This document shows positions 8,869 through 16,701 of a stretch of 64,000 nt of DNA, in pieces. Under the pieces are notes generated by a model. The model was not told the origin of the DNA. It saw only the letters and a list, made by a program, of their open reading frames with translations, and searched no databases. The position numbers were made by a program, and so were the translations under genes. Origin of the DNA: JBBQUN01 sp963698395 (GTDB lineage Bacteria; Actinomycetota; Acidimicrobiia; Acidimicrobiales; SZUA-35); assembly GCA_963698395.1 (NCBI GenBank), contig CAVOQQ010000001.1:186001-250000 (forward strand). Direction: 5' to 3'. Each line of letters starts with the position of its first letter. Within the stretch, counting starts at the first letter, position 1.

Positions 8869-9506
8869 GTGTTGATGTCGACCATGGTCGCCGATCGCTT
8901 CGGACTCCCCCTGGCCACGCTCATCCCAACGGCCACCGTGGCCGGTGTGGCGCTGGGATTCGGTGCCCAACGCGTCCCGCACGACATCGTCTCCGGTTTC
9001 TTCCTGCTGGCCGAACACCAGATGGCGATCGGGGATTGGGTCACCATCGCTGCCCGCGGCACGGTCGGCGGTGTCGGCGGGAATGTCGAGCAGATCACCC
9101 TCCGGGTGACCCGGTTACGCACGATCGAAGGCGAGGTCGTCTTCGTTCCCGATGGCGAGATTCGCCAGCTCACCAGCCAATCGATCGGGTGGGTCCGATC
9201 CGTGGTCGATGTGCCGTTGCGCCCGGAGGGCGACCTGGCGCCGGCGCTCTCGACCCTCCGGAAGGTCAGCGACGAGATGCGCGGGCATCGAGTGGTGGCA
9301 GGGGCGACTCATCGAGGGGCCCGGCCATCCCCGTCTACGTGGTCACGACCGACCCGCCGACGAGCGCCGTTTCGACGACCGTCGCTGATCAATCGACGAC
9401 GACCGAATCGACGACCACCGGCGTGCCAACGACGACGACAACGCCGGCCAGATCCGAGTCGACGACGTCGACCAGCGGCGTTTCGGGACCGACCGCCGAT
9501 GGATGA
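8869..9506 (+). pseudogene. MscS-family mechanosensitive channel remnant
   Basis: From 8869 the frame reads VADRFGLPLATLIPTATVAG, then GVALGFGAQ, DIVSGFFLL and DWVTI, which is the pore helix and start of the beta domain of MscS channels. The N-terminal membrane helices are absent: an in-frame stop lies eight codons upstream. After about residue 145 the coding signal jumps frame, first to WQGRLIEGP and then to IPVYVVTTDPPTSAVSTT with a Thr/Ser-rich tail ending at 9506. The gene is therefore truncated at the 5' side and frameshifted at about 9290-9330. I read it as a degraded channel gene. Confidence 0.7.
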
Positions 9507-9556
9507 GCGGTGGTGTCCAACGGCAGAGTGCGGGCATCACACCCGTCGTCGGTGAG

Positions 9557-10339
9557 TCACCGCCCGAGGTCCAGCACCAACGGAGCATGGTCGGAGGGTC
9601 GTTCCCCGCCGCGCTCCTCCCGGTCGATCCAGACGTCCTCCACCCGGTCGGCCACGACTCGTGACGCGAGCGCAAGGTCGATACGGAGCCCTCGGTTGGC
9701 CTCGAACTGCCCGGGTCGGTAACTCCACCAGGTGTAGACACCGGGGTCCGGGAGATGGTCACGGGTGACATCCAGCAACCCGGTGTCGAGGAGTGCCTCG
9801 ATGGCAGCCCGCTCAGGAGGCGATGCATGAGTCTTGCGACGCCACCGAGATGGGTCATAGATGTCGACGTCGGTTGGTGCCACATTGAAGTCGCCAATGA
9901 GAAGGGTGGGTTCGGCGGGGTCCACCTCGGCTCGTAGGCGCTCGAGCCACACCAGCTTGTAGAGGTAGTGCGGGTCGTCGAGTTCCCGACCATTTGGCAC
10001 GTAGAGCGAGCTGACGCGAACCGCATCGTCACCGTGGCCGCACGTCGCCGAGAGCAGCCGCGCCTCGTCGAACGGGGAACGACTCACGCCCCGGAACCCT
10101 CGCTGCTCGTCGGTCAGGCCGATCCGGCTCAAGATGGCAACGCCGTTCCAGTGGTCACGGCCCCAGTGGACCCAGTCGTAGCCGAGCCGTGTGTAGTCCT
10201 CGGCCAGGGTGGCGAAGACGTCGTCGGTGCACTTGGTCTCTTGGAGCGCGACCACGTCGGGTTGGTGGCGCTCGAGCCAGGCCAGCACCCGAGGGTGGCG
10301 AGTCCGTACGGAGTTGATGTTCCAGCTGGCCAGGCGCAC
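9557..10339 (-). CDS. xthA: Exodeoxyribonuclease III
   Basis: 260 residues, normal length for XthA. The endonuclease/exonuclease/phosphatase fold motifs are complete: SWNINSVR at the N-terminus, QETKC with the metal-binding Glu, IGDFNVAP with the catalytic Asp/Asn, and the C-terminal SDHAPL. The enzyme cleaves abasic sites and removes 3' blocks in base-excision repair. The start is a GTG at 10339, only 12 bp after the stop of the P450 gene on the same strand, so it may be read from that transcript. Confidence 0.95.
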   Translation of the reverse strand: MRLASWNINSVRTRHPRVLAWLERHQPDVVALQETKCTDDVFATLAEDYTRLGYDWVHWGRDHWNGVAILSRIGLTDEQRGFRGVSRSPFDEARLLSATCGHGDDAVRVSSLYVPNGRELDDPHYLYKLVWLERLRAEVDPAEPTLLIGDFNVAPTDVDIYDPSRWRRKTHASPPERAAIEALLDTGLLDVTRDHLPDPGVYTWWSYRPGQFEANRGLRIDLALASRVVADRVEDVWIDREERGGERPSDHAPLVLDLGR

Positions 10340-10351
10340 GAACGAGTCGTG

Positions 10352-11677
10352 TTACTTGCGGGTGACTTCGACCGGTAAGCGGGTGTAGCCGTGCACGAAC
10401 GAGGAGAACGTCCGCTGCGGCTCCTCTTTGACGGTGATGCGCTCGAAGCGGGCAAGGATCTCTTCCCACAGGATGCGCAGCTGGAGTTCGGCCAGACGAC
10501 TGCCCATGCAGAAGTGGATGCCGTAGCCGAAGGCGATCTGTCGGTCGGCGTTGTGTCGTTCGATGTCGAGGGCCTCGGCGTTCTCGAAGATCGCCTCGTC
10601 TCGGTTCGCCGACAGATACCACATCAGGACCTGGTCATCCTTGAGGATCTGCTTGCCGCCGAGTTCGGTGTCCTTGGTGGCGGTTCGCCGCATGTACGAC
10701 AGGGGAGTCTGCCAGCGGATGATCTCGGGTACGGCAGCCGGAACGAGACCGGGGTCGGCGATCAGCTTGTCGTATTGCTCGGGGTATTTGTTGAGGCCAT
10801 ACACGCTGCCCGACATGGTGTTCCGGGTGGTGTCGTTTCCGCCGACGATCAAGAGCAACAAGTTGCCGAGATGGGCCATGGTCGGCATGTCCTTGGTGGC
10901 CTCGCCGTGGACGAGCATCGACACGAGGTCGTCGCCGGGGTTCTCCCTGCGCAGGTCCCAGAGCTTCTCGAAGTAGCGCACGCATTCGATGAGTTCGTCT
11001 CGCTTCTGCTCCTGCGTCTCGACGACGCCACCGGGCTCGGGGATGGCGAAGACGACGTCGGACCAGCGGGTGAGTTTGCGTCGATCCTCGAATGGGAAGT
11101 CGAACAGCGTGGCCAGCATCATCGTGGTCAGCTCGATCGAGACGGTGTCGACCCAGTCGAACGTCTCACCGACCGGCAACGACTCGAGCACAGCGATCGT
11201 GCGTTCCCGAATCAGCGGCTCCACGTTGCGGAGGTTCTTGGGGGCGGCGACCGCGCGCACGGTGCTGCGTTGCTCACCATGGCGTGGTGGGTCCATCGAG
11301 ATGAACGAGGTCATCGTGGTCGAGCCATCATTGGGGAGATCGGCGAGCTTGGGGCCGAGCGTGATGCCATGTGCCGATGAGAAGGTCTTCCAGTCGCCAT
11401 CGACATGGCGAACGTCGTCGTACTTCGTGACCGACCAGTAACGGCCGGCGGAGGGGATCTCGTTCAGGTGAACGGGGTCTTCGTTGCGCAGGCGTTCGAA
11501 GTGGCCGTGCCAGCGGTCTTCGAGAAAGAGGTGGGCGTTGAGCGGGTTGATCTCGTCGAGCGCCAGCTCGCCGGCATCAGGGACGTTCGCACCCTCCCGG
11601 GCCTGTTCCTGTTCGGGGCTTCGCACCTCGCCGGGCCGCCATGGCATATCGGTCGATGTGGACGCGGTCTCGGTCAT
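10352..11677 (-). CDS. Cytochrome P450, CYP153-like
   Basis: 441 residues from ATG 11677. The I-helix reads VGGNDTTRNTMSG, the ExxR region EIIRWQTPLSYMRRTA, and the heme loop FGYGIHFCMGSRLAELQLR with Cys390 as iron ligand. The combination RWQTPL, NRDEAIFENAE and RLAELQLRILWEEIL is characteristic of CYP153, whose studied members hydroxylate the terminal carbon of medium-chain alkanes or fatty acids. No ferredoxin or reductase gene is adjacent. It lies downstream of an epoxide-hydrolase-like gene on the same strand, 130 bp apart. Confidence 0.9.
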   Translation of the reverse strand: MTETASTSTDMPWRPGEVRSPEQEQAREGANVPDAGELALDEINPLNAHLFLEDRWHGHFERLRNEDPVHLNEIPSAGRYWSVTKYDDVRHVDGDWKTFSSAHGITLGPKLADLPNDGSTTMTSFISMDPPRHGEQRSTVRAVAAPKNLRNVEPLIRERTIAVLESLPVGETFDWVDTVSIELTTMMLATLFDFPFEDRRKLTRWSDVVFAIPEPGGVVETQEQKRDELIECVRYFEKLWDLRRENPGDDLVSMLVHGEATKDMPTMAHLGNLLLLIVGGNDTTRNTMSGSVYGLNKYPEQYDKLIADPGLVPAAVPEIIRWQTPLSYMRRTATKDTELGGKQILKDDQVLMWYLSANRDEAIFENAEALDIERHNADRQIAFGYGIHFCMGSRLAELQLRILWEEILARFERITVKEEPQRTFSSFVHGYTRLPVEVTRK

Positions 11678-11807
11678 GGTGCGCTCTCTTTCGATTGCCC
11701 ACGCCGCTGGAACTTCGGGTCGGTCACCGACGACCAAGCCGGGGGCGCGAGGTGGTCACGATCCTCCCATGGCAGACGAACCCGGGCAAGATCGGCTGGT
11801 CAGCGGT

Positions 11808-12683
11808 TCAGTTGCCGACCAACGTCGGGAGGAGGGCCGTTGCCACTTCGGCTGGGCGTTCCTCGTGGGAGAAGAGCCCGGCTCCTTCGATGATGTCGAG
11901 GGTGGCGTCGGGGAAGCTGCTCACCATCGCCTTGGCCTGGGCAACGGGAAAGAACGGGTCCTTGTCGCCCCACACGAGTTTCACCGGCACGTCGATGCGA
12001 CGATGCACCTCGGCGAGGTCTCGGACCAGTTGCATGTCGAAACTCTCGAGGAGCTTGGCGGCGCCGTCTCGGTGCGCCTTCGAGGTGTGGAGTGGCTCGA
12101 AGAAGAACTCGGCGAACTCGCCCTCGAGGAGCGATCGGTCGGCGAACGCATCACCGAAGACGGCCTTGGACCGTCGGATGCGCGGATGGCCGGAAACCCA
12201 GCCCAATCCAGCGCCGAGACCGGGGAGGTTCCGTGCAGCGATGAACGACTTGAAACGCCAGCTGGGGTGCAGCGGCTCGGTGTTGATCAGACCCATCGAC
12301 CGAAGCCGTGGATCGCCGGCGACGGCGTGGCGAGCGATGAGTCCGCCGCTGTCGTGCCCGACAACGGCAACGCTCTCGAACCCGAGGAGGTCGATCACGC
12401 GACGCACGGTCTGGATGTGCTGATCGATCGTCAACGTGGTGTCGGCATCGAACCGGCTCGAGCCGGCCGACGGGAAGTCGATCACGTGGCACGTGACGTG
12501 GTCGACCAGGTGGGGCAGCAGCTTGCGGTACGTGGCGCCGCTGACGGGCCAGCCGTGCACGAAAAGCACGTCGGGCCCGGAGCCGACACGGCGGTAGGCA
12601 GCCTCGCCGGCGCCGACATCGAGGAAGTCATCGGGTTCGTTGCGAAACAGGTCGGCGGCCTCAGCGGGAGTCAGGGTGCTCAA
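11808..12683 (-). CDS. Alpha/beta hydrolase, epoxide hydrolase / dehalogenase type
   Basis: 291 residues with HGWPVSG for the oxyanion hole, an aspartate nucleophile in VGHDSGG (Asp111), the acid in WGDKDPFF and the catalytic His in AGLFSHEERP. An Asp rather than Ser nucleophile is the mark of epoxide hydrolases and haloalkane dehalogenases. The dehalogenase Trp next to the nucleophile is absent, favouring an epoxide hydrolase-like enzyme. It is divergent from a TetR gene across an operator region with two copies of the same palindrome, so it is probably the target of that regulator. Confidence 0.87.
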   Translation of the reverse strand: MSTLTPAEAADLFRNEPDDFLDVGAGEAAYRRVGSGPDVLFVHGWPVSGATYRKLLPHLVDHVTCHVIDFPSAGSSRFDADTTLTIDQHIQTVRRVIDLLGFESVAVVGHDSGGLIARHAVAGDPRLRSMGLINTEPLHPSWRFKSFIAARNLPGLGAGLGWVSGHPRIRRSKAVFGDAFADRSLLEGEFAEFFFEPLHTSKAHRDGAAKLLESFDMQLVRDLAEVHRRIDVPVKLVWGDKDPFFPVAQAKAMVSSFPDATLDIIEGAGLFSHEERPAEVATALLPTLVGN

Positions 12684-12731
12684 CGGGATCCTCCTGTTGG
12701 ACGAGCGGGTGGCGCACGCCTCGCTCGAGAG

Positions 12732-12774
12732 TTGTAGTGGTCACTGCGAACACTAATCACAGTGGTCACTACAA
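12732..12774. promoter_or_regulatory. Twin palindromic operator between hydrolase and tetR
   Basis: TTGTAGTGGTCACTG (12732-12746) and CAGTGGTCACTACAA (12760-12774) face each other as a near-perfect inverted repeat; each also contains the palindrome AGTG-GT-CACT. The second ends nine bases before the GTG of the TetR gene. This is the expected form of a TetR site repressing both divergent genes. Binding is inferred. Confidence 0.8.
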
Positions 12775-12783
12775 TCAACCCCC

Positions 12784-13320
12784 GTGGGACACAAGCACAC
12801 CAAGGCGGAGATTCTCGAGGGGGCGCTGGCGGCGGCACTCGACGACGGGCTGAGCCAACTGACGTTCGGCCGTCTGGCGAAGCGGCTCGGCGTCAGTGAT
12901 CGCATCGTCGTTTACTACTTCCCGACGAAGGATGATCTCATCGGTGAGGTCATCGTTGCCATGGGTCTGCAGTTGCAGGCCACGCTTGCCGAGGCATTCA
13001 CCGCCAAAGCCGACGACTATCTCGGGTTGATGTCGGCCGCTTGGCCGGTGCTCGCCTCCGGCGAGACCGACCGGGTCTTCGCCCTCTTCTTCGAAGCGAA
13101 TGGTCTCGCAGCGGTCGGGCGTGACCCGTATGCAACCCTCGTGCCCGCGCTCGTGACGATGTGGATCGAATGGGCGGCGGACTTCATCGAGGGCACGCCC
13201 GAGCAGCGACGGGTCGAGGCAGAGACCGCGGTCAGTTTGATCGACGGGCTCCTGCTCCTCCGTCAACTGGCGGGGCCAGAGGCGGCCGAGCGCGCGGCGC
13301 GTCGGATCGGCGTCGCCTGA
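12784..13320 (+). CDS. TetR-family transcriptional regulator
   Basis: 178 residues. The N-terminal helix-turn-helix reads LTFGRLAKRLGVSDRIVVYYFPTKDDLI, a standard TetR DNA-binding domain; the rest is an all-helical ligand domain. The GTG start at 12784 lies directly after the twin operator with no ribosome site, so the transcript may be leaderless. It is divergent from the epoxide-hydrolase-like gene and probably controls that gene, possibly the P450 downstream, and itself. The ligand is unknown. Confidence 0.9.
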   Translation: MGHKHTKAEILEGALAAALDDGLSQLTFGRLAKRLGVSDRIVVYYFPTKDDLIGEVIVAMGLQLQATLAEAFTAKADDYLGLMSAAWPVLASGETDRVFALFFEANGLAAVGRDPYATLVPALVTMWIEWAADFIEGTPEQRRVEAETAVSLIDGLLLLRQLAGPEAAERAARRIGVA

Positions 13321-13359
13321 ACGGACTTGACGGTTCGTCGCAGGGTGCGCCGGACGGAC

Positions 13360-13791
13360 TCATTCCCGCATGAGGAGCCGATCCATGATCGCACGGAGTT
13401 GTCGGTGCTCCGACGCCGAGAGGGCGGCCCCGACGAGACGCTCGATGTCGCGGGTGTGAGCGACCGCCATCCGGCGTCGGAGCCGCTTGCCTTCTCCCGT
13501 GAGATCGACGAATACCTGGCGCCGGTCCTCGGCGCCGGGCGCTCGACTGACGAACCCTGCGGCTTCGAGTCGTCCGACGATCCGGTTGCACGAGCTGTTC
13601 GCAACCAGCAGTCGCTCGGCGAGGTCGCCCATCTTGACCGGCCCTCCGCAGAGGTGGATCTGGTGGAGCACGTCGTAGTCGTCGAGTGACCGCCCGAACT
13701 TCGAGCGAAGGTGATCGTCCATGTCCTGGATGGTGGCCCGGTGGAAGCGAACGAGATGCTCCCAAGTGTCGACGATCGAAGGCTCGGTCAT
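13360..13791 (-). CDS. MarR-family transcriptional regulator
   Basis: 143 residues. The winged-helix core reads YDVLHQIHLCGGPVKMGDLAERLLVANSS followed by GFVSRAPGAEDRRQVFVDLTGEG, with the DRR wing motif typical of MarR. These regulators usually repress a divergent neighbour and release DNA on binding a small aromatic ligand or after oxidation. Its ATG at 13791 is 63 bp from the divergent pirin gene, with a small inverted repeat between them. Confidence 0.92.
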   Translation of the reverse strand: MTEPSIVDTWEHLVRFHRATIQDMDDHLRSKFGRSLDDYDVLHQIHLCGGPVKMGDLAERLLVANSSCNRIVGRLEAAGFVSRAPGAEDRRQVFVDLTGEGKRLRRRMAVAHTRDIERLVGAALSASEHRQLRAIMDRLLMRE

Positions 13792-13810
13792 GTTCAGACC
13801 CTACAAGTAG

Positions 13811-13822
13811 TTCCGAATGGAA
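13811..13822. promoter_or_regulatory. Possible MarR operator (TTCC-GAAT-GGAA)
   Basis: A 4-4-4 inverted repeat sits in the 63 bp between the divergent marR and pirin genes. It is short, but its position and the AT-rich flank are those of a MarR-type site covering both promoters. Confidence 0.4.
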
Positions 13823-13854
13823 ATAAATCTCCACGATGGTCGGTTGTCTCGATC

Positions 13855-14580
13855 ATGACCACGTCAGCCATCGACATCCGACGCTCGGCCGACCGCTTCC
13901 ACACTCGAGCCGGTTGGCTCGACTCGAAGCACTCGTTCAGCTTCAGCCGCCACTACTCGCCTGACAACACCCACCACGGACAGTTGCTCGTCCTCAATGA
14001 CGACCGTGTCGCCGGGGGCACCGGCTTCGACACCCATCCTCATCGCGACATGGAGATCATCACCTGGGTGCTCGACGGTGAGCTCGAGCACAAGGACTCC
14101 GAAGGCAATCGAGGCCTGATCTACCCCGGCTTGGCCCAGCGCATGAGCGCCGGTCGCGGTATCTGGCACTCGGAGAAGAACTGGAGCCCGACCGATGAGG
14201 TGCACTTCATCCAGATGTGGGTGGTGCCCGACACCGAGGCGATCGACCCCGGGTATCAGCAGCTCGACATCAACGATCAGCTCGCTGCCGGCGGTTTGGT
14301 CCCCATCGCCTCGGGTCAGGGACACGATGCAGCCATCGGCATCCGCCAGCGGGACGCCGTGCTCTGGGGTGCTCGGATGTCTGCAGGTGAACGGGTGCAG
14401 GTCCCCGAGGCAGCGTTCGGTCATGTCTTCGTTGCCCGTGGTGGCGCAGAGCTGGAAGCCAACGGTGGTCTGGCCGAGGGCGATGCCGTTCGTCTCACCG
14501 ATGCCGGAAGCATGGTGCTCACTGCAGGTTCCGAAGGAGCGGAAATCCTGGTCTGGACCACCGGGGCCATGCGACCGTAG
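13855..14580 (+). CDS. Pirin family protein
   Basis: 241 residues from ATG 13855; the in-frame extension to 13711 runs through the marR promoter and is not coding. The pirin N-terminal cupin is clear: GFDTHPHRDMEIITWVLDG with the metal-binding His residues, ELEHKDSEG, and SAGRGIWHSEKN. Pirins are bicupin iron proteins that act as quercetin dioxygenases or redox-sensing regulators. Divergent pairing with a MarR regulator is common and suggests induction by a phenolic or electrophilic signal. Confidence 0.93.
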   Translation: MTTSAIDIRRSADRFHTRAGWLDSKHSFSFSRHYSPDNTHHGQLLVLNDDRVAGGTGFDTHPHRDMEIITWVLDGELEHKDSEGNRGLIYPGLAQRMSAGRGIWHSEKNWSPTDEVHFIQMWVVPDTEAIDPGYQQLDINDQLAAGGLVPIASGQGHDAAIGIRQRDAVLWGARMSAGERVQVPEAAFGHVFVARGGAELEANGGLAEGDAVRLTDAGSMVLTAGSEGAEILVWTTGAMRP

Positions 14581-14657
14581 GCCGTGCGGGCAGAGTCCTG
14601 TGTCGGTGGCCGGCACCCGGAGTGCGCGGAGCCGATTCGCTGATACCCGTCGAGTGG

Positions 14658-15116
14658 CTAGCTCTGCTTGGCGGCGATGTTCTTGGCCAGGCTTCGCATG
14701 CCCATCTTGAAACCGAAGGCGCTGAGCTTGTTGACCACGGGGGCAAGGAAGCCGGGGAGGTAGGGCACCGTCACCTCTTCGAACCAGTCGACGCGTGCTC
14801 CTGCGCCGGACGGGGTGACGGTGAAGCCGGCTCGTCCTTCCAGGACGGGCCCGAGCTTCGCCACCTCGCATCGCCCCTTCGAGGCGGCGTCGTCCCAGTC
14901 GATGTCGGTGATCCGCATGTGGTCGACGAGCGTCAGCGGGCCGTAGCCCGAATACCCGGTGAACATGCCGCCGACGGCTTGCGGGTCGCCCTCGTCGATC
15001 TCGACGCGAGTTGCCGGGATCCACTCGCCGTGTGCCGGCCAGTCGATCATCTCCTCCCAGACGACGCTGGGTTGGGCATCGAAGTCGTGCGTGACGGTGA
15101 AGGCGATGGGAGCCAT
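14658..15116 (-). CDS. SRPBCC (START-like) family protein
   Basis: 152 residues from ATG 15116. The pattern FTVTHDFDAQPSVVWEEMID, a middle GYGPLTLVDH and a C-terminal amphipathic helix (VNKLSAFGFKMGMRSLAK) is the helix-grip fold of polyketide cyclase/dehydrase-like SRPBCC proteins. These bind hydrophobic ligands in a deep pocket. No catalytic residues can be assigned. It is the upstream of two unrelated minus-strand genes only by position; no operon is evident. Confidence 0.75.
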   Translation of the reverse strand: MAPIAFTVTHDFDAQPSVVWEEMIDWPAHGEWIPATRVEIDEGDPQAVGGMFTGYSGYGPLTLVDHMRITDIDWDDAASKGRCEVAKLGPVLEGRAGFTVTPSGAGARVDWFEEVTVPYLPGFLAPVVNKLSAFGFKMGMRSLAKNIAAKQS

Positions 15117-15247
15117 GCGCCTAGCGTGCCACATCGCTGAAGGAACCGGCGATACGTGCGAGCGATCGTGTCTCGAGCTGCGCCCGAGCACGACGGTGCT
15201 GGTCTCACGGCGTGGGCGTTTTCGGAGTCCCCCGCCGCTTCACCGTC

Positions 15248-15937
15248 TCAGACTTCCGGATGAGACGAGTCGCCATCTCTGGGCGAACCGGTGGCGCCGG
15301 TCGGCTCGAGCTCCAGCTCGATCATCGAGCCGACAGCGTTGGTGCGGACTGCAGCGAGATCGTCGACTCTGGCAAACGGGTCGAACGGCCATGGTTGGCG
15401 GCCCACGGCGATCACTGTCATCCCTGCAGCCCGTGCCGACTCGCCGCCCGAGGCTGAATCCTCGAACGCAATGCAGCTCGCCGGCTCCACCGCCAAGAGC
15501 CTGGCTCCTGCGAGGAACGGTTCCGGGTCGGGCTTGCCCTGCGTGACGTCATCGGCGGTGACGCTCACCTGCGGAATCGGGATTCCAGCTCCGGTCCAGC
15601 GGGCTTCGGCGAGCGATCGACTGCCAGAAGTGACGATGGTCCAGGGGCCGCCCAGGAGCGACCGGGTGAGGTCGATGGCGCCTCGAAGTGGCCTGGTTCG
15701 ATCGGCGAGTTCGATCTCGAGCTGTTCGAGACGACCGGCGGCTGCTTCTACGCGTTCTGCCGGCAGATGACGTGCGAGCGTGTCGACCGCTCGCACCCCC
15801 ACGAGCTGCTCGAGGAGAACGTCGATGTCGAGGCCGAACTCATCGGCCACCCTCGTCCAGCACGCGACGACCTGCTCGTGCGAATCGACGAGGACACCAT
15901 CGTTGTCGAACAGCACGGCTGCCGCGGAACGCTTCAT
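15248..15937 (-). CDS. HAD-superfamily phosphatase, subfamily IA
   Basis: 229 residues from ATG 15937. All four HAD motifs are visible: VLFDNDGVLVDS (motif I, nucleophile Asp), IVTSGSR (motif II), GKPDPEPF (motif III Lys) and CIAFEDSASG (motif IV). The sequence style resembles glycerol-3-phosphate, 2-deoxyglucose-6-phosphate or beta-phosphoglucomutase-like sugar phosphatases. It is divergent from the TetR gene at 16036 and shares the palindrome at 15985-16007, so it could be co-regulated. Confidence 0.88.
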   Translation of the reverse strand: MKRSAAAVLFDNDGVLVDSHEQVVACWTRVADEFGLDIDVLLEQLVGVRAVDTLARHLPAERVEAAAGRLEQLEIELADRTRPLRGAIDLTRSLLGGPWTIVTSGSRSLAEARWTGAGIPIPQVSVTADDVTQGKPDPEPFLAGARLLAVEPASCIAFEDSASGGESARAAGMTVIAVGRQPWPFDPFARVDDLAAVRTNAVGSMIELELEPTGATGSPRDGDSSHPEV

Positions 15938-15984
15938 CAGGCGATCATGCCGCCAGAGCTTGTGCTTTTTCCTGGTGGGAAATA

Positions 15985-16007
15985 TTTTGCGAGTGGGACT
16001 CGCAAAA
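15985..16007. promoter_or_regulatory. Perfect palindromic operator upstream of the sulfatase operon
   Basis: TTTTGCGAGT-GGG-ACTCGCAAAA is a perfect 10-3-10 inverted repeat located 28 bp before the ATG of the TetR gene and 47 bp before the divergent HAD gene. Size and position are those of a TetR autoregulatory site. It is inferred to control the 10 kb operon that starts at 16036. Confidence 0.85.
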
Positions 16008-16035
16008 GATCCGGCTCGTGATCTAGGTTGCGGCG

Positions 16036-16701
16036 ATGGCAACCGACGAAACGTCCGATGGGCGACACGCCCGGCGGGAACGCAACCGTTCGGCTGTCAT
16101 CGAGGCGGCCTTCTCACTCATCCAGGAAGGCAAGATCCCGCCATCGGTCGACGATGTCGCCGAGCGAGCCGGCGTTTCCGTCTCGTCGATCTTCCGGAAC
16201 TTCGACGGTCTCGCCGACGTGCAGCGTCAGGCGCTCGACACGTTCCAGCCGAGGTTCGCCCACCTGTTCGTTGTCGACGACGCCGAGCGGAGCCGGTCGG
16301 ATCGAGTGCAGGCGCACGTGCGATCACGAGTCCAGCTTTCGACGGTGGCCGGTGGCTTGATGCTGGTCGCACGGTCTCGTGCGCTCGAGCACCAGCCGAT
16401 GGTGGAAGGGCTCGCCCGATTGCGTGAACGACTGGCGGAACAGACTCGTCAGCGTTTCGCCGTCGAGTTGGGCCCACTGACCAGCGTCGACCGGGCGAAT
16501 CTGGCGTCGTTGATCGACAGCCTCACCTCACCCGAAGCCTTCGAGCTGATGAGCGCTGCTCATGCTCGCTCACCCCGCCAGATCAGCAAGATCTGGAACA
16601 CGTCACTCGACGTGCTCCTGGCCCAGTGGGCCCCGGGCTCGCCGTCTCCGGTGGCCACGAAAACTGCTTTGACCAAAGGGACGAAAGGAACGACGGCATG
16701 A
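16036..16701 (+). CDS. TetR-family regulator heading the sulfatase operon
   Basis: 221 residues. The DNA-binding domain reads PSVDDVAERAGVSVSSIFRNFDGLADV after a basic N-terminus (RHARRERNR). The C-terminal domain is helical without recognisable ligand motifs. A perfect palindrome precedes the gene. Its stop overlaps the start of the first sulfatase by four bases (ATGA at 16698), so regulator and enzymes are translated from one message. Repression relieved by a pathway substrate is the simplest model. Confidence 0.92.
   Translation: MATDETSDGRHARRERNRSAVIEAAFSLIQEGKIPPSVDDVAERAGVSVSSIFRNFDGLADVQRQALDTFQPRFAHLFVVDDAERSRSDRVQAHVRSRVQLSTVAGGLMLVARSRALEHQPMVEGLARLRERLAEQTRQRFAVELGPLTSVDRANLASLIDSLTSPEAFELMSAAHARSPRQISKIWNTSLDVLLAQWAPGSPSPVATKTALTKGTKGTTA

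Noticed and set aside
11808..12683. Haloalkane dehalogenase call for this hydrolase
   Set aside because: The nucleophile is Asp but the next residue is Ser rather than the halide-binding Trp, so an epoxide hydrolase-like assignment is safer.
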